From: PGYR01 sp041675005
Lineage (GTDB): Bacteria; Bacteroidota; Ignavibacteria; Kapaibacteriales; UBA2268
NCBI GenBank assembly: GCA_041675005.1
Contig: JBAYUQ010000014.1
Coordinates: forward strand, 1 to 64,000
Direction of reading: 5' to 3'
DNA length: 64,000 nt
This document shows, in pieces, positions 1 to 9,375 of this stretch. Within the stretch, counting starts at the first letter, position 1. Each line of letters starts with the position of its first letter. The notes beneath the pieces are model-generated. The model was not told where the DNA came from, made no database searches, and was given only the letters and a program-made list of their open reading frames with translations. Position numbers and translations under genes: made by a program.

Positions 1-95
1 AACTCACTGTACTCAACGCTGTAGCTAATAAGTTAGTACTTCGTGTTTTTGCTGTTGCTAAAAGAGAGGGACAATATGTGAAATTATTTAATTAA
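1..95 (+). pseudogene. C-terminal end of a probable IS110-family transposase (cut by window edge)
   Basis: The frame starting at base 3 is open from the left edge to a TAA at 93-95 and encodes about 30 residues ending in a short basic and aromatic tail (NKLVLRVFAVAKREGQY). A run of this kind is typical of the last residues of IS110/IS116/IS902 (transposase_20) transposases. Only this tail is visible, so it cannot be said whether the gene is whole to the left, and the family call rests on a short match. No terminal inverted repeat is visible, which fits IS110 elements, since they lack them. Confidence 0.4.
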
Positions 96-238
96 ATATT
101 TGGTTTTATCTTAGAATGCTCAGCACAAGCACTTTGCTACACTTCGTTCAGTATGACGTGGTTTGTTACTTTGTGACCTCTATATACAAAAAAAATAAAA
201 GCTCTAATTAATCTACTCTCCAACTCCCAAAATTTTCC

Positions 239-246
239 TATATTTG
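239..246 (+). promoter_or_regulatory. -7 promoter element TATATTTG upstream of the M28 peptidase gene
   Basis: The octamer matches the Bacteroidota -7 consensus TAnnTTTG exactly and lies 28 bases before the ATG at 275. No clear TTG-type -33 element is seen at the usual 19-21 base distance. Confidence 0.5.
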
Positions 247-274
247 TAAATACTTAAAACAGACATAGAGCAGA

Positions 275-1615
275 ATGAAAAAGATACTTTTCCTACTATT
301 ATTCCCAGTACTACTATTCGCCAAAGATTTCGATCCAGATGATTATGAAGATGATGTAGATAAAATCATCGAAGCTGCTATGCAGAGCAATGTCGGCTGG
401 GAAAGACTAGAGTTTCTATGTAATAACTTTGCCAATCGCCTAAGTGGAACTCCTCAACTAGAAAGAACAATCGATTGGGTGTATGAGGAGATGCACAAAG
501 ATGGGCTAGCAAATGTACAAAAACAGCCGGTAATGGTACCGAATTGGAAGAGGCACTATGAGTCTGTGAAAGTCATCTTCCCTATGGAATATGATATAGA
601 TATGCTCGGATTAGGTGGTAGTATCGCTACTCCTCAAGAAGGAATTACAGCCGAAGTAATTGTAGTAAGAGATAAAGAAGAATTAGATAGAAGAAAAGAT
701 GAAGTAAAAGGAAAGATTGTACTGTTCAATGTGCCCTTCACAACTTATGGACAGACAGTCCAATACCGATTCTATGGTGCACAGTGGGCAGCGCAGTATG
801 GAGCTGTGGCAAGTCTAATCCGTTCAGTTAGTCCGATTGGTTTCGACAATCCGCATACTGGAATGATGGCTTATAATGATAGTACAACTAAGATACCTCA
901 CGCTGCTATTACACTAGAAGGAGCTGAGTTATTGCAAAGATACCAAGACAAAGGTCAAAGAGCAACTATCAACTTAACTATGCACGCTAAACATTACCCT
1001 GATGCAATTTCCCACAATGTAATGGGTGAAACGAAAGGAAGTACATTAGCAGATGAGATTATCTCAGTTGGTGGTCATATAGACGCTTGGGATGCAGGTC
1101 AAGGTGCTCAAGATGATGGTGGTGGCTGCATGACAACTTGGGAAGCGGTTCGTCTGATAAAAGAATTAGGATTAAACAATAAACGCACAATACGCTCTGT
1201 TCTTTGGACAAACGAAGAGAATGGTGCCATGGGTGGTAAAGAGTACGCTAAGGGCTTTGCAAATGAGAAACACGCTATGGCATTCGAATCTGATGCAGGT
1301 ACATTCGCACCACTTGTTATTAGATTCAAAGGTAGCCCAGAGATAATGGAACAAGTAAAGAAATTTGAACCCTTACTTCAAAAAATTAACCCGCAAATTA
1401 CTGTTGATGAAGGTGGTGGTGGAGTTGATATAAGTCCACTTATAGATACTGGTGTACCGGGTATGAGTTTATCACCTGATGATAAAGGTAGATATTTCTG
1501 GTATCACCACTCCCCTGCTGATACTTTCGACAAAGTAGATAAAGAAGAATTCAAACAATGTGTAGCTGCTATTGCAGTTACTATTTATTTATACTCAATA
1601 TTAGAATTAGAATGA
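275..1615 (+). CDS. Secreted M28-family zinc metallopeptidase (carboxypeptidase Q-like)
   Basis: This 446-residue protein starts with a lysine-rich n-region and hydrophobic signal peptide (about residues 1-17), so it should be exported. The M28 zinc-binding set is visible in order: H268 with D270 in GGHIDAW, D280 in QDDGGG, the catalytic/ligand Glu pair at 314-315 in NEENG, D340 in ESDAG, and H412 in HHSPADT. A protease-associated (PA-like) insert is likely between about residues 110 and 240, as in carboxypeptidase Q. The expected reaction is removal of single residues from peptides in the periplasm or outside the cell. Its TGA stop overlaps the pyrE start as ATGA, so the two are probably co-transcribed and translationally coupled. 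No truncation is seen. Confidence 0.88.
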   Translation: MKKILFLLLFPVLLFAKDFDPDDYEDDVDKIIEAAMQSNVGWERLEFLCNNFANRLSGTPQLERTIDWVYEEMHKDGLANVQKQPVMVPNWKRHYESVKVIFPMEYDIDMLGLGGSIATPQEGITAEVIVVRDKEELDRRKDEVKGKIVLFNVPFTTYGQTVQYRFYGAQWAAQYGAVASLIRSVSPIGFDNPHTGMMAYNDSTTKIPHAAITLEGAELLQRYQDKGQRATINLTMHAKHYPDAISHNVMGETKGSTLADEIISVGGHIDAWDAGQGAQDDGGGCMTTWEAVRLIKELGLNNKRTIRSVLWTNEENGAMGGKEYAKGFANEKHAMAFESDAGTFAPLVIRFKGSPEIMEQVKKFEPLLQKINPQITVDEGGGGVDISPLIDTGVPGMSLSPDDKGRYFWYHHSPADTFDKVDKEEFKQCVAAIAVTIYLYSILELE

Positions 1616-2136
1616 CAAAACAACAACTTTGCACAGAAATTTATAATGTAGCGCACATAACTGGCGAATTTAAACTACGCTCAGGTGTGACTAGCCACGA
1701 ATATTTTGACAAATACCAATTTGAAGCAAGACCAAACTTACTCAAAGAAATAGGCACACAAATAATCGAAACTATAATTCCCGGATTAGAGTTCGATATG
1801 CTAGCTCCCCTAGAAATGGGTGGTATCCCTATAGCTACTGCTATTTCATTAGCTGCTGGCTACGATATGGTTTTAGTTCGAAAGGAAGCCAAAGAATACG
1901 GCACTTGTAAACTAGCTGAAGGACCAGACATAGCTGGTAAAAGACTCTTGATTATTGAAGACGTAGTTACTAGTGGTGGTCAAATAATAATCAGCGCTGG
2001 CGAGTTGCGAGAGCGTGGTGCTATAGTAGAAGAAGCTATATGCGTTATTAATCGTGAAGCTGGTGGTGAAGAAAAGTTGAAAGAAGAAGGTATAAAGCTT
2101 TATTCACTGTTCACTATGAGTGAACTGAAAAGCTAA
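1612..2136 (+). CDS. pyrE: Orotate phosphoribosyltransferase
   Basis: The enzyme converts orotate and PRPP to orotidine 5'-phosphate in pyrimidine synthesis. The ATG at 1612 overlaps the TGA of the upstream peptidase. The open frame extends back to 1558, but those 18 extra residues lie inside the neighbour, so 1612 is preferred and gives 174 residues, slightly short for bacterial PyrE. Visible signatures are LRSG and SHEYFDKYQFEARP near the N-terminus, the GGIPIATAIS segment near 70-79, and the PRPP-binding loop LLIIEDVVTSGG at 112-123. It is cytoplasmic. The gene ends directly against the convergent VWA-OmpA gene with no gap, so no independent terminator is visible. Confidence 0.92.
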   Translation: MTKQQLCTEIYNVAHITGEFKLRSGVTSHEYFDKYQFEARPNLLKEIGTQIIETIIPGLEFDMLAPLEMGGIPIATAISLAAGYDMVLVRKEAKEYGTCKLAEGPDIAGKRLLIIEDVVTSGGQIIISAGELRERGAIVEEAICVINREAGGEEKLKEEGIKLYSLFTMSELKS

Positions 2137-3495
2137 CTACTTAGCTATTATAATAATCTCGGTGCGCCTGTTTAGCTTACGACCGAAATCAGTATTGTTC
2201 GAGGCAATTGGTCGACTTTCTCCATACCCTTGAGTTTTGATTCTCTTAGCAGAAATACCTTTACCTATCAAATATGATTTCACGTTCTCTGCTCGGAATT
2301 TTGAGAGACGATTATTTGTCTCTTCGCTGCCAATAGCATCTGTATGACCTTCTATCATTACTACTACATTCTTTCTATTATTCATAAACATAGAAAGTAC
2401 TTCTAGCTCAGGAACAGTGTCTGGCAAATTAGAGCTACCTGTTTGATAAAGCATATTCTCTATAATCAATCTACGACCTAACTCCACTATTGGAATGGTC
2501 TTTTTTGTTAGCTCTTCTTTCTTTTCATTTATGATAGCTATATCTATACTATCTGGGATAGCTGGCTTTTCAGTTCTATATTTTAGAGCATATAGATTGG
2601 TCAACTGATTAGAAAAATTATCTAGAATAGTAGAGAATGGATAATCTATATCGTAAAAATTCCCCCTCGTATTAGAAGAAATATAGTTGTAAGCAGTCAA
2701 TCTGGGAGGAACAATACTAAATACCCTAATTTGATCATCGAAGAGCATTTTAGTAATTGATTCTGTAGTTTGCTCTGTAGTACCTACTCCAGTTTCACCA
2801 GCTTGATGATATGGTGCATCAGTTACTAGTACTGCTACTTTATTTGCAGAAGGCCTGTAATTGATTTGCTTTGAAGTTGCTTTTAGTGCCTCAAGTGCAT
2901 TTTCTTTTACATCTCCCCCACCTCTAGCTTTTACTCTACCAATCCAACTCAAAAAATCATTTACATCAGGTGTTGGTTGATATACTTTATCTACTTCATC
3001 TGAGAATAGAATCAGACCCAATGTATAATCAATACCACGAGTTTTTAGGAAGTCAGTCAAATCACGAACTTTTTGTCTAACTGCATCAATATATGATTGC
3101 ATAGAACCCGTCTGGTCTATAACAAATATAAAATCTACAGGTACTCTTTCGTTAATCGAAAGTTTATCTACAGATATTACTTGATGTTCCACACCATTTT
3201 CTAGTACAGATAAGCCTTCAGAGTATAAAGTATCCAATGGTTGACCATAGATATTGTAAGCTTCTACTATTACTTTTATTATGGGGTAATTAGATATATC
3301 AACATTTTGGATAGTAAGCTTGATGTCTTTCTTTTCGTAGGTGACTGATGCTGAACGCATTAGGTCTTTTCGTTTTGCAGAACTATCTTGGGCAGTTGGG
3401 TGATTACTGTTATTATCAGATTGGGCAACGAGTATATTACTTGAGGTAAATACTGCGGTTAATGTGAATATTATGACAATGGCTCTAATCATCAT
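2137..3495 (-). CDS. Secreted VWA domain-OmpA C-terminal domain protein
   Basis: This 452-residue protein has an N-terminal signal peptide ending near AQS (about residue 26), then a beta-rich segment, a von Willebrand A domain from about 120 to 300 with a MIDAS motif DQTGS at 127-131, and a C-terminal OmpA/MotB domain from about 355 to the end. In the OmpA domain the peptidoglycan-contacting pair is visible: D386 in GHTD and R401 in the FRA motif. The protein should be periplasmic or outer-membrane associated, holding peptidoglycan while the VWA domain binds a metal-dependent partner. It lies downstream of the three-gene envelope operon but after a good terminator, so it may be transcribed separately. 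The exact role is unknown. Confidence 0.8.
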   Translation of the reverse strand: MMIRAIVIIFTLTAVFTSSNILVAQSDNNSNHPTAQDSSAKRKDLMRSASVTYEKKDIKLTIQNVDISNYPIIKVIVEAYNIYGQPLDTLYSEGLSVLENGVEHQVISVDKLSINERVPVDFIFVIDQTGSMQSYIDAVRQKVRDLTDFLKTRGIDYTLGLILFSDEVDKVYQPTPDVNDFLSWIGRVKARGGGDVKENALEALKATSKQINYRPSANKVAVLVTDAPYHQAGETGVGTTEQTTESITKMLFDDQIRVFSIVPPRLTAYNYISSNTRGNFYDIDYPFSTILDNFSNQLTNLYALKYRTEKPAIPDSIDIAIINEKKEELTKKTIPIVELGRRLIIENMLYQTGSSNLPDTVPELEVLSMFMNNRKNVVVMIEGHTDAIGSEETNNRLSKFRAENVKSYLIGKGISAKRIKTQGYGESRPIASNNTDFGRKLNRRTEIIIIAK

Positions 3496-3516
3496 GCAAG
3501 TTACTGAATGTAGAAA

Positions 3517-3552
3517 TAAAAAAAAACCCCTCTGCTCTAAAACAGAAGGGTT
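3517..3552 (-). terminator. Intrinsic terminator after the barrel/GldM-like operon
   Basis: Read on the minus strand, a 10-base stem (3543-3552 with 3525-3534, one mismatch) closes an 8-base loop and is followed by a run of about nine Ts. It sits directly after the stop of the 3562-5022 gene and before the VWA-OmpA gene. Confidence 0.8.
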
Positions 3553-3561
3553 GTTGATTTC

Positions 3562-5022
3562 TTATATAGTTATTCTTAGTATCGGACTTATCATAAAGAA
3601 ATTCTGAATCTCATAAGGCCTTTGATCCCTTAATATAGTTGAGAATCTTCCTTCTAATAAGAACCAGTTACCGAATAATGGCAAATACGCCTGAGCCATT
3701 AGGATTTGGTTTGAATATTGAACACTCAAACTAAATGGAAATGCCTGTTGATTTCTATATTGAGCTTTCAAATATAACCAATCAGCAAATTCACTTGGCT
3801 TGTATGAGTTTAGTCCAGTGACATTCTCTCTCTCGATAAAATATTCGTAACCTTGACTGTACATCAAATACTCATCTACTTGTGCGTAACTAGCACCCAC
3901 GTCGAATCTGAAATAGTGCGAAGGTGTATTCTCATTACCTACCCATAGGTTATAGAATAGAGTCGCTTGACCAGTTTCTCTTAGTAATGGAGCTACGCCC
4001 AATTTCATAATAGTTGTGTCACCATTACGAGGGTCTTGATACTCAGCGTCTCTTCTGAATTCAGCACCATTCGTATTAGCATATCTTCCATAAGACTCTA
4101 AAGCTACGTTTCTGTTTCTCAAATCACTGAAAGGTAATTCCAAGTTTAAAGCAATACCGAATTGCGGGTGAAATGGCATGTGAACATCAAACCCAGCAAC
4201 TAATTTACCATCTGGTCCAGCATTCAATACTCTATCAGCAACCCATGAAAATGCCGTTCCAGCATTATCTAATCCAGAAGAGTGTCTATAACCACCACCT
4301 AAGTAGGCGTTGATTAGTCTAGGAACAAAATCTCTAGTAGCAGGATCAGTGTTATTCATCAATGGTCTTTGGATGGTAACTTTACTTTCACCAGCAGACC
4401 AGAATTGATAACCAACTTCATCAGTACCTACTTTGTTTTGTAACCAGAATCCTGTTTCACCTATTTTAAGTGATTGCTCGAATAGAGATAAAGTAACAGC
4501 TTGTATCTTGTCTTCTGGCTTCAAATAATTTTGAATAGCAGTTGCCTCAGATGGCTTTACTGGAATTTCTGGTGGTATCTCGATATAGCAATAAGTTCTA
4601 GAATCAGCTCCTGGAGTTGGTCTTTCGTATCTATTGTAATTATCATCGCCAGATAAGAACTTAGAGATTTTCTTTATGTTCTGGTCAATTTCTTGTGGTT
4701 TCATTGTCGCTTTACCACAAGTAATCAATAAGATTTCATAATTCTTTTCTCTTGGTGGCTTTGGAGAAGCCAAAACTTCGATTTCTTCAATATTCAATTC
4801 ATCTTTCGAATATCCGTAAATAGAGAATGCCTGATAGATTTGAAATTGCAAATCTGGTTCGCAAACCTTCCAACGAGGAAACATCTTACGTAATTCATAA
4901 TCAATCGTCGTCAAAGAATCAACGTAGTTGTAATCACCAGTTGCTGGCTGAGCAAAACCTTTGTAAGTAGTGCCAGCTATCATTAAGATGCTTACAATTA
5001 TTATTATTTTTATATTTTTCAT
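3562..5022 (-). CDS. Predicted outer-membrane barrel protein with N-terminal periplasmic domain (second barrel of the operon)
   Basis: I do not recognise a named family. The open frame starts at 5061, but the internal ATG at 5022 begins a clean signal peptide (MKNIKIIIIVS...AGTTYKGFAQ), so 5022 is chosen, giving 486 residues. Residues 30-180 look globular and include a segment that reads like a small two-layer domain (MFPRWKVCEPDLQF; YEILLITCGKATM). The rest alternates short amphipathic strands rich in aromatic residues and ends in LRITI, as expected for an outer-membrane beta-barrel. It is the last gene of a minus-strand operon with 5051-6808 and 6829-9135 and is followed by a terminator. 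It may pair with the upstream barrel protein. Confidence 0.7.
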   Translation of the reverse strand: MKNIKIIIIVSILMIAGTTYKGFAQPATGDYNYVDSLTTIDYELRKMFPRWKVCEPDLQFQIYQAFSIYGYSKDELNIEEIEVLASPKPPREKNYEILLITCGKATMKPQEIDQNIKKISKFLSGDDNYNRYERPTPGADSRTYCYIEIPPEIPVKPSEATAIQNYLKPEDKIQAVTLSLFEQSLKIGETGFWLQNKVGTDEVGYQFWSAGESKVTIQRPLMNNTDPATRDFVPRLINAYLGGGYRHSSGLDNAGTAFSWVADRVLNAGPDGKLVAGFDVHMPFHPQFGIALNLELPFSDLRNRNVALESYGRYANTNGAEFRRDAEYQDPRNGDTTIMKLGVAPLLRETGQATLFYNLWVGNENTPSHYFRFDVGASYAQVDEYLMYSQGYEYFIERENVTGLNSYKPSEFADWLYLKAQYRNQQAFPFSLSVQYSNQILMAQAYLPLFGNWFLLEGRFSTILRDQRPYEIQNFFMISPILRITI

Positions 5023-5050
5023 ATTCAATTTTCTTTCTGTTTTACAATTA

Positions 5051-6808
5051 TTAGAATACATAAATTAAACGAGCCATAGGCACTAGTAAAGAGTTCATTT
5101 CCCAAGGTCTAGCATCTTTTCTGAATGCAACAGCGTAGCCGTTTGCTTCCAATCTAATAGAGAAAGTATTTTCTACTACTGGAACTTGTACCCAACCATT
5201 GAACTGTAATGATTCGTCGAAATACTGAATACCACCACCAAAAGGCGTTGTATTATTTGTTGTCATGAATTCTAACTTACCAGATATACCACCAACAAAT
5301 TCGCTACCTCTTTCCTCTAAGTTAACTTTAGGGTCTTCCAAATCATCATTGATTTCGTAGCCCCACGATTCCATAGAGTAACCAGTACCACCGACACTAA
5401 ATCGCATGAAATAATCATCATCAATACTTATACCAAAAGTATAATGTACTTGAGTATTAAATCTCATTAGATAATCATTGTTACGTGCACTTCTTTGGAA
5501 TATGAATGGGTCTGTATCAACATTAGTATTACCATTACCCGCTATAGCATCGCCGAATACATATCCAAATTGTACTTGGAATACATCACTACGAGGAATA
5601 ACAGCAAATGGGAAATCTAATGTTCCTGCAATACCGACACCAGCATAAGTCATCGTTCTTTGTTGATTGTAAACATCTTCTGAGAAAGAAGCCCAACCGT
5701 CAGTCGGCAATATGAAACCAAATTTCACATTCTTCCATATAGCTGAAAGTGTCATTCTGTTTGACCAGAAAGAAGGATAGTTAATACCTTCTATACCGTA
5801 TTTCAATTCTACACCGAAATTTGGTAAGTAATCGTTTGTTGCATTATTAGGATCAATTACTGGATTACCCAAAGAATCAGTTACTATAGTACGATTAGCA
5901 TCTCTCTTACGAGCATATTGTGGCTCATATTGAGTCCAGCTAACCAAATCAGGGCTAACAGTCAATATATTGTTTTTACCCATATATCTTTCTGGTTGTC
6001 CTTGAGATATTCTCTTATACATCTGAATATCTTTCGAGCTAACTCTGTTATCATTGATTAATGGTTGAGATACACCATATACTTTACCTAAATAAATGAC
6101 GTCAGTACCAATAGCACGAGCTGCCATTGTTTCATTTTGAAAGTTACCTTGGATTAGATAAGCATAAGTCAAATCATATAAGTTAGCATAACCGTATTTA
6201 GCAGCATCAATAGGAGTATCTTTTAATCTATCATAAGAGTAAACATTATCTGTAGAAACAAATTCCAAATCTTCTCTTACTTCTTGATTGGCCAAATCGA
6301 ACTCTTGTTCCATATAAATCATACCAATTATTCTATCAGGAATACCACCTTTTTCTGGGCGAGAAGTTACCAAATATGCCTTTGGGGAAAGAGCTTCCGT
6401 CTGACCACCAACTAATTTATCATATAAAGTAGTAAAAGCACATTCATAAATTTCGTCAGTTGGCATGGGATATCCAGCTATAATAATTGCTCTAGCAGTA
6501 CCAGATTGTGAATTACCATTAAGTATCTCGGATTCAATTATACCTTTAACACCTGGATCTACTTCGTCAACACATTTTTCATCTTTGGTCCCTTCAGCAG
6601 TTGCCTTTTTCTTACGTTTAGATTCTACAATCTCTTTTATTTCATCGGGTGTCGTTATCTTATATACGTTAACAGCACCAAATCTATAGTTTTTAAATCT
6701 AGAAAGTATAGAGCTAACATCGTCTATTCGTTGTGCTTCTAACCCTAAGGAAGAAAGTACAAAGATAGCTACGAAAAGAGCATATACTTTTATTTTAAAA
6801 CTGTTCAT
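5051..6808 (-). CDS. Predicted outer-membrane barrel protein with N-terminal periplasmic domain (first barrel of the operon)
   Basis: This 585-residue protein has a signal peptide (residues 1 to about 25, ending LGLEAQ), a charged alpha/beta region from about 30 to 270 that includes the lysine-rich segment ESKRKKK, and a C-terminal half of alternating hydrophobic strands ending in LIYVF. A terminal Phe is the usual outer-membrane barrel signature. I do not recognise a named family. It lies 20 bases downstream of the GldM-like gene and 28 bases upstream of the second barrel gene, so the three are almost certainly one transcript. The operon suggests that a periplasm-spanning inner-membrane protein works with two barrels. 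Confidence 0.7.
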   Translation of the reverse strand: MNSFKIKVYALFVAIFVLSSLGLEAQRIDDVSSILSRFKNYRFGAVNVYKITTPDEIKEIVESKRKKKATAEGTKDEKCVDEVDPGVKGIIESEILNGNSQSGTARAIIIAGYPMPTDEIYECAFTTLYDKLVGGQTEALSPKAYLVTSRPEKGGIPDRIIGMIYMEQEFDLANQEVREDLEFVSTDNVYSYDRLKDTPIDAAKYGYANLYDLTYAYLIQGNFQNETMAARAIGTDVIYLGKVYGVSQPLINDNRVSSKDIQMYKRISQGQPERYMGKNNILTVSPDLVSWTQYEPQYARKRDANRTIVTDSLGNPVIDPNNATNDYLPNFGVELKYGIEGINYPSFWSNRMTLSAIWKNVKFGFILPTDGWASFSEDVYNQQRTMTYAGVGIAGTLDFPFAVIPRSDVFQVQFGYVFGDAIAGNGNTNVDTDPFIFQRSARNNDYLMRFNTQVHYTFGISIDDDYFMRFSVGGTGYSMESWGYEINDDLEDPKVNLEERGSEFVGGISGKLEFMTTNNTTPFGGGIQYFDESLQFNGWVQVPVVENTFSIRLEANGYAVAFRKDARPWEMNSLLVPMARLIYVF

Positions 6809-6828
6809 AATTTTAACCTTTGAATTAT

Positions 6829-9135
6829 TTAATTTTCGTAATTGTCGAAGTAGTTATCTTGTTTATCAGCTTTTTGTTTCACCTGAACATTAATATTAAT
6901 AGGTCTAGGATTAGACTGAATACCATTTATAGGGTTAATTGCTATAGCTGAACCTTTTATAACAACTGTTCCACGTATATTACCATCATCATCAGCTTCA
7001 CCTCTCAATGTGAAATCAATTTGAGCTTGACCTCCTTTCACAGAAATTGTTGGTTTTCCGACAACTGAGAATCCTGGGATTCTTACTTGAGGTGCATCTA
7101 ATGTTAATGAAACTTCAGCTTCTTGTGTACTGCCTTCTTTACCTATTTTAGGAGATATTACATTTATACCTGTGACTCTAACTCTTACCATATCAGCATC
7201 AACTGATGCACTTACCTGTTGGTTTAAATATGATATACCTGGTTCAGATTGTGCTATCTTAAATTCGTATTTAGGGAAGATATCTATTTCTTCTTTAGAA
7301 ATAGGATCAGTCCATACTATTCTTAGAGATGCTTTCTTCATAGAAGATGAGAAGTAAAGGTTATCTGCCCTATCAGCAGCAAGACCATCTGTCAAACCCC
7401 TATCTTGTGGATCAGCATCCGTTTTGAAATAGTATCCAAACTGCTCAGGTGCAATTTTATTACCTGATGGTGGCTCAAAGTTAAAGAACAATTGCTCACC
7501 ATATACAGATAATGCACTCAACTTAGCTTGTAAGTTTCTGATTTTCTCTTCTACTTTAGAAGAGAATACTACTAAACTAGGTGTTTTCTCATCTTGCTTA
7601 CCCTGTAATTGGTGACTAACTTTAATAATGTAACTTCTTGGTCCACCAGTAGTACTAGAAGCTAGCTCTTTATCAACTGTACCTATGTAATCTACACTAC
7701 CACCATTTGCAGGAGCACCATCGTTAGCTCTTTTGAAAGAAATATTCGCAACAGGTTGGCTAGAAGGTCCAGAAGAGGCATCGTGTACAGTACCTCTGAT
7801 TACGTTCGCATCACCTTGATAAGGCGAAATACTCATTCTGAAGTTTATCTTTCCTTCATTGAATCTATAGAAATTGTCAGCAATTTGGATAACTGGATCA
7901 GCCATCTTTGGCTTAGGAGTCATAACACGTATGTTGAACTCAATATCGCCTTTGTTTTGCTCAAAGTTTTGTGATTGACCTGGGGTTAATAGTTTTACTA
8001 TATAACCGTACAATCTTATATTACCAATCAAATCACCAGCATCTTCTTCTTTAGAAGCAATAGTCTTAGCTTTATCGATTGCATCATCGAAAGCTCTAAA
8101 TCCGCCATCTGAAGTTAAAACATCAGCTCTAGGCACTTCATATTTTTCTAATTTTCGTTCAAGTTCTTTCTCTACTTTCATCAAGTCAGTTACTTTTAGC
8201 TGTACTGTACCAATGTTTACAGTAGCTTCTTTGTCTAACTCTTCTACTTTTTGATCAGAGCGAACACCTAAGATTCTATTCGTTTTAGAAACAAAACGCA
8301 ATTTATACCAACCCGCTTTACCAGGTGGTTGAAAATTAACAACGAATGCTCTTTTACTAAGAGTTCCTCTATCGCCAGATATACCAGATGCTAATTTAGT
8401 CTCAGGTATTGAATAATGGAATATACTATCTTCTGGAAAATTGTTTGGTCCGAAAGTCGGGCCACGAACAAGTTTATTAGCTTTATCATATACTGGATGC
8501 ATTAGGTCATTGTTAATGTTTGCTAGGTCTAGACTTTTAAAAGTGGCCTCAGCATCCATATTTAATTTCTGAATACCAACAAACTCCCACGCCGTGTTCG
8601 TTTCTGGTTCTATAACAGCTTTACCCAAATCATATTTGGTAAAATCTACAGCGTTAGCTCTGAAATAATCGTTACTAGGGAACGAAGGGACAGCACCAGT
8701 TTCTAGACTACTATTATAAAAGACTTGATATTCCAAATCTTCTACATTAGCTAATCTAACCAGCTTTTCTAATCTTTCCATATATTCTTTCTGTGCCTCA
8801 CCTTCCATTCTGCTAGAGTTAGCACTAACGTCAGTGACACCTACTTCGACAATATACCTTCTTTCAGATTTGATATCGATGCCCAAAACTTCTTTAATAT
8901 TCACACCTGGAGGGGGAATAGTAATCTCATCTTGTGGTCTTGTATTGATACCTTCAGTTCCAGAACCGGACTGAAGTTGTGATAGAATAGACTGAACGAT
9001 TTTCATCGCCTCTTTTTGCTTTTGGTGTAAGTGCTCTTCCGCTTCATCTCTTTCTACGATAATGATTAGAAGTTCTAATACTACCGCAAGATAAAGCACG
9101 AAATAAACCTTACCAGCTCCACCGCCTTTAGACAT
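6829..9135 (-). CDS. Single-pass inner-membrane protein with long periplasmic region (GldM/PorM-like architecture)
   Basis: This 768-residue protein has a short Gly/Ser/Lys-rich cytoplasmic start, one transmembrane helix at about 9-27, and then a very long periplasmic part. An acidic residue, E21, sits inside the helix (VVLELLII). In GldM/PorM of the type IX secretion motor a Glu in the single helix couples to GldL, so the similarity is suggestive. A coiled-coil-like stretch follows the helix (ERDEAEEHLHQKQKEA), and the rest looks like repeated beta-sandwich domains. GldM is usually near 510 residues, so this is much longer, and I see no sequence match strong enough to name it. It is the first gene of the operon with two barrel proteins. 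No GldL- or GldN-type gene is adjacent. Confidence 0.6.
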   Translation of the reverse strand: MSKGGGAGKVYFVLYLAVVLELLIIIVERDEAEEHLHQKQKEAMKIVQSILSQLQSGSGTEGINTRPQDEITIPPPGVNIKEVLGIDIKSERRYIVEVGVTDVSANSSRMEGEAQKEYMERLEKLVRLANVEDLEYQVFYNSSLETGAVPSFPSNDYFRANAVDFTKYDLGKAVIEPETNTAWEFVGIQKLNMDAEATFKSLDLANINNDLMHPVYDKANKLVRGPTFGPNNFPEDSIFHYSIPETKLASGISGDRGTLSKRAFVVNFQPPGKAGWYKLRFVSKTNRILGVRSDQKVEELDKEATVNIGTVQLKVTDLMKVEKELERKLEKYEVPRADVLTSDGGFRAFDDAIDKAKTIASKEEDAGDLIGNIRLYGYIVKLLTPGQSQNFEQNKGDIEFNIRVMTPKPKMADPVIQIADNFYRFNEGKINFRMSISPYQGDANVIRGTVHDASSGPSSQPVANISFKRANDGAPANGGSVDYIGTVDKELASSTTGGPRSYIIKVSHQLQGKQDEKTPSLVVFSSKVEEKIRNLQAKLSALSVYGEQLFFNFEPPSGNKIAPEQFGYYFKTDADPQDRGLTDGLAADRADNLYFSSSMKKASLRIVWTDPISKEEIDIFPKYEFKIAQSEPGISYLNQQVSASVDADMVRVRVTGINVISPKIGKEGSTQEAEVSLTLDAPQVRIPGFSVVGKPTISVKGGQAQIDFTLRGEADDDGNIRGTVVIKGSAIAINPINGIQSNPRPININVQVKQKADKQDNYFDNYEN

Positions 9136-9188
9136 AATTTACCTTTGAATTATTTTAAATTTCAATTTTTATGAAAACAGACACACAT

Positions 9189-9222
9189 CAAATATATACA
9201 ATTCTTTATTAAAAATAACAAA
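9189..9222 (-). promoter_or_regulatory. Bacteroidota-type promoter for the envelope operon
   Basis: On the minus strand TTTG (9219-9222) and TATATTTG (9189-9196) are separated by 22 bases and lie 54 bases before the ATG at 9135. This matches the -33 TTG / -7 TAnnTTTG arrangement. The rest of the 240-base divergent region to trkA is AT-rich with no other clear signal. Confidence 0.55.
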
Positions 9223-9375
9223 AGTGTATAAATTGAATCTCTATTTTACGAATAATCTGAACAAAAATCAAATAGTAAAAAATATACTTATATACGGCTC
9301 CTTTTTTTCTTATTCTAAATAATAAATTCTAAATTATATCTAACGGAAAGCATAATATAAAAAAAAATATTTAAA

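Noticed and set aside
1558..1611. Upstream extension of the pyrE frame
   Set aside because: The 18 extra residues overlap the peptidase gene; the ATGA overlap at 1612 is a better start and matches PyrE N-termini.
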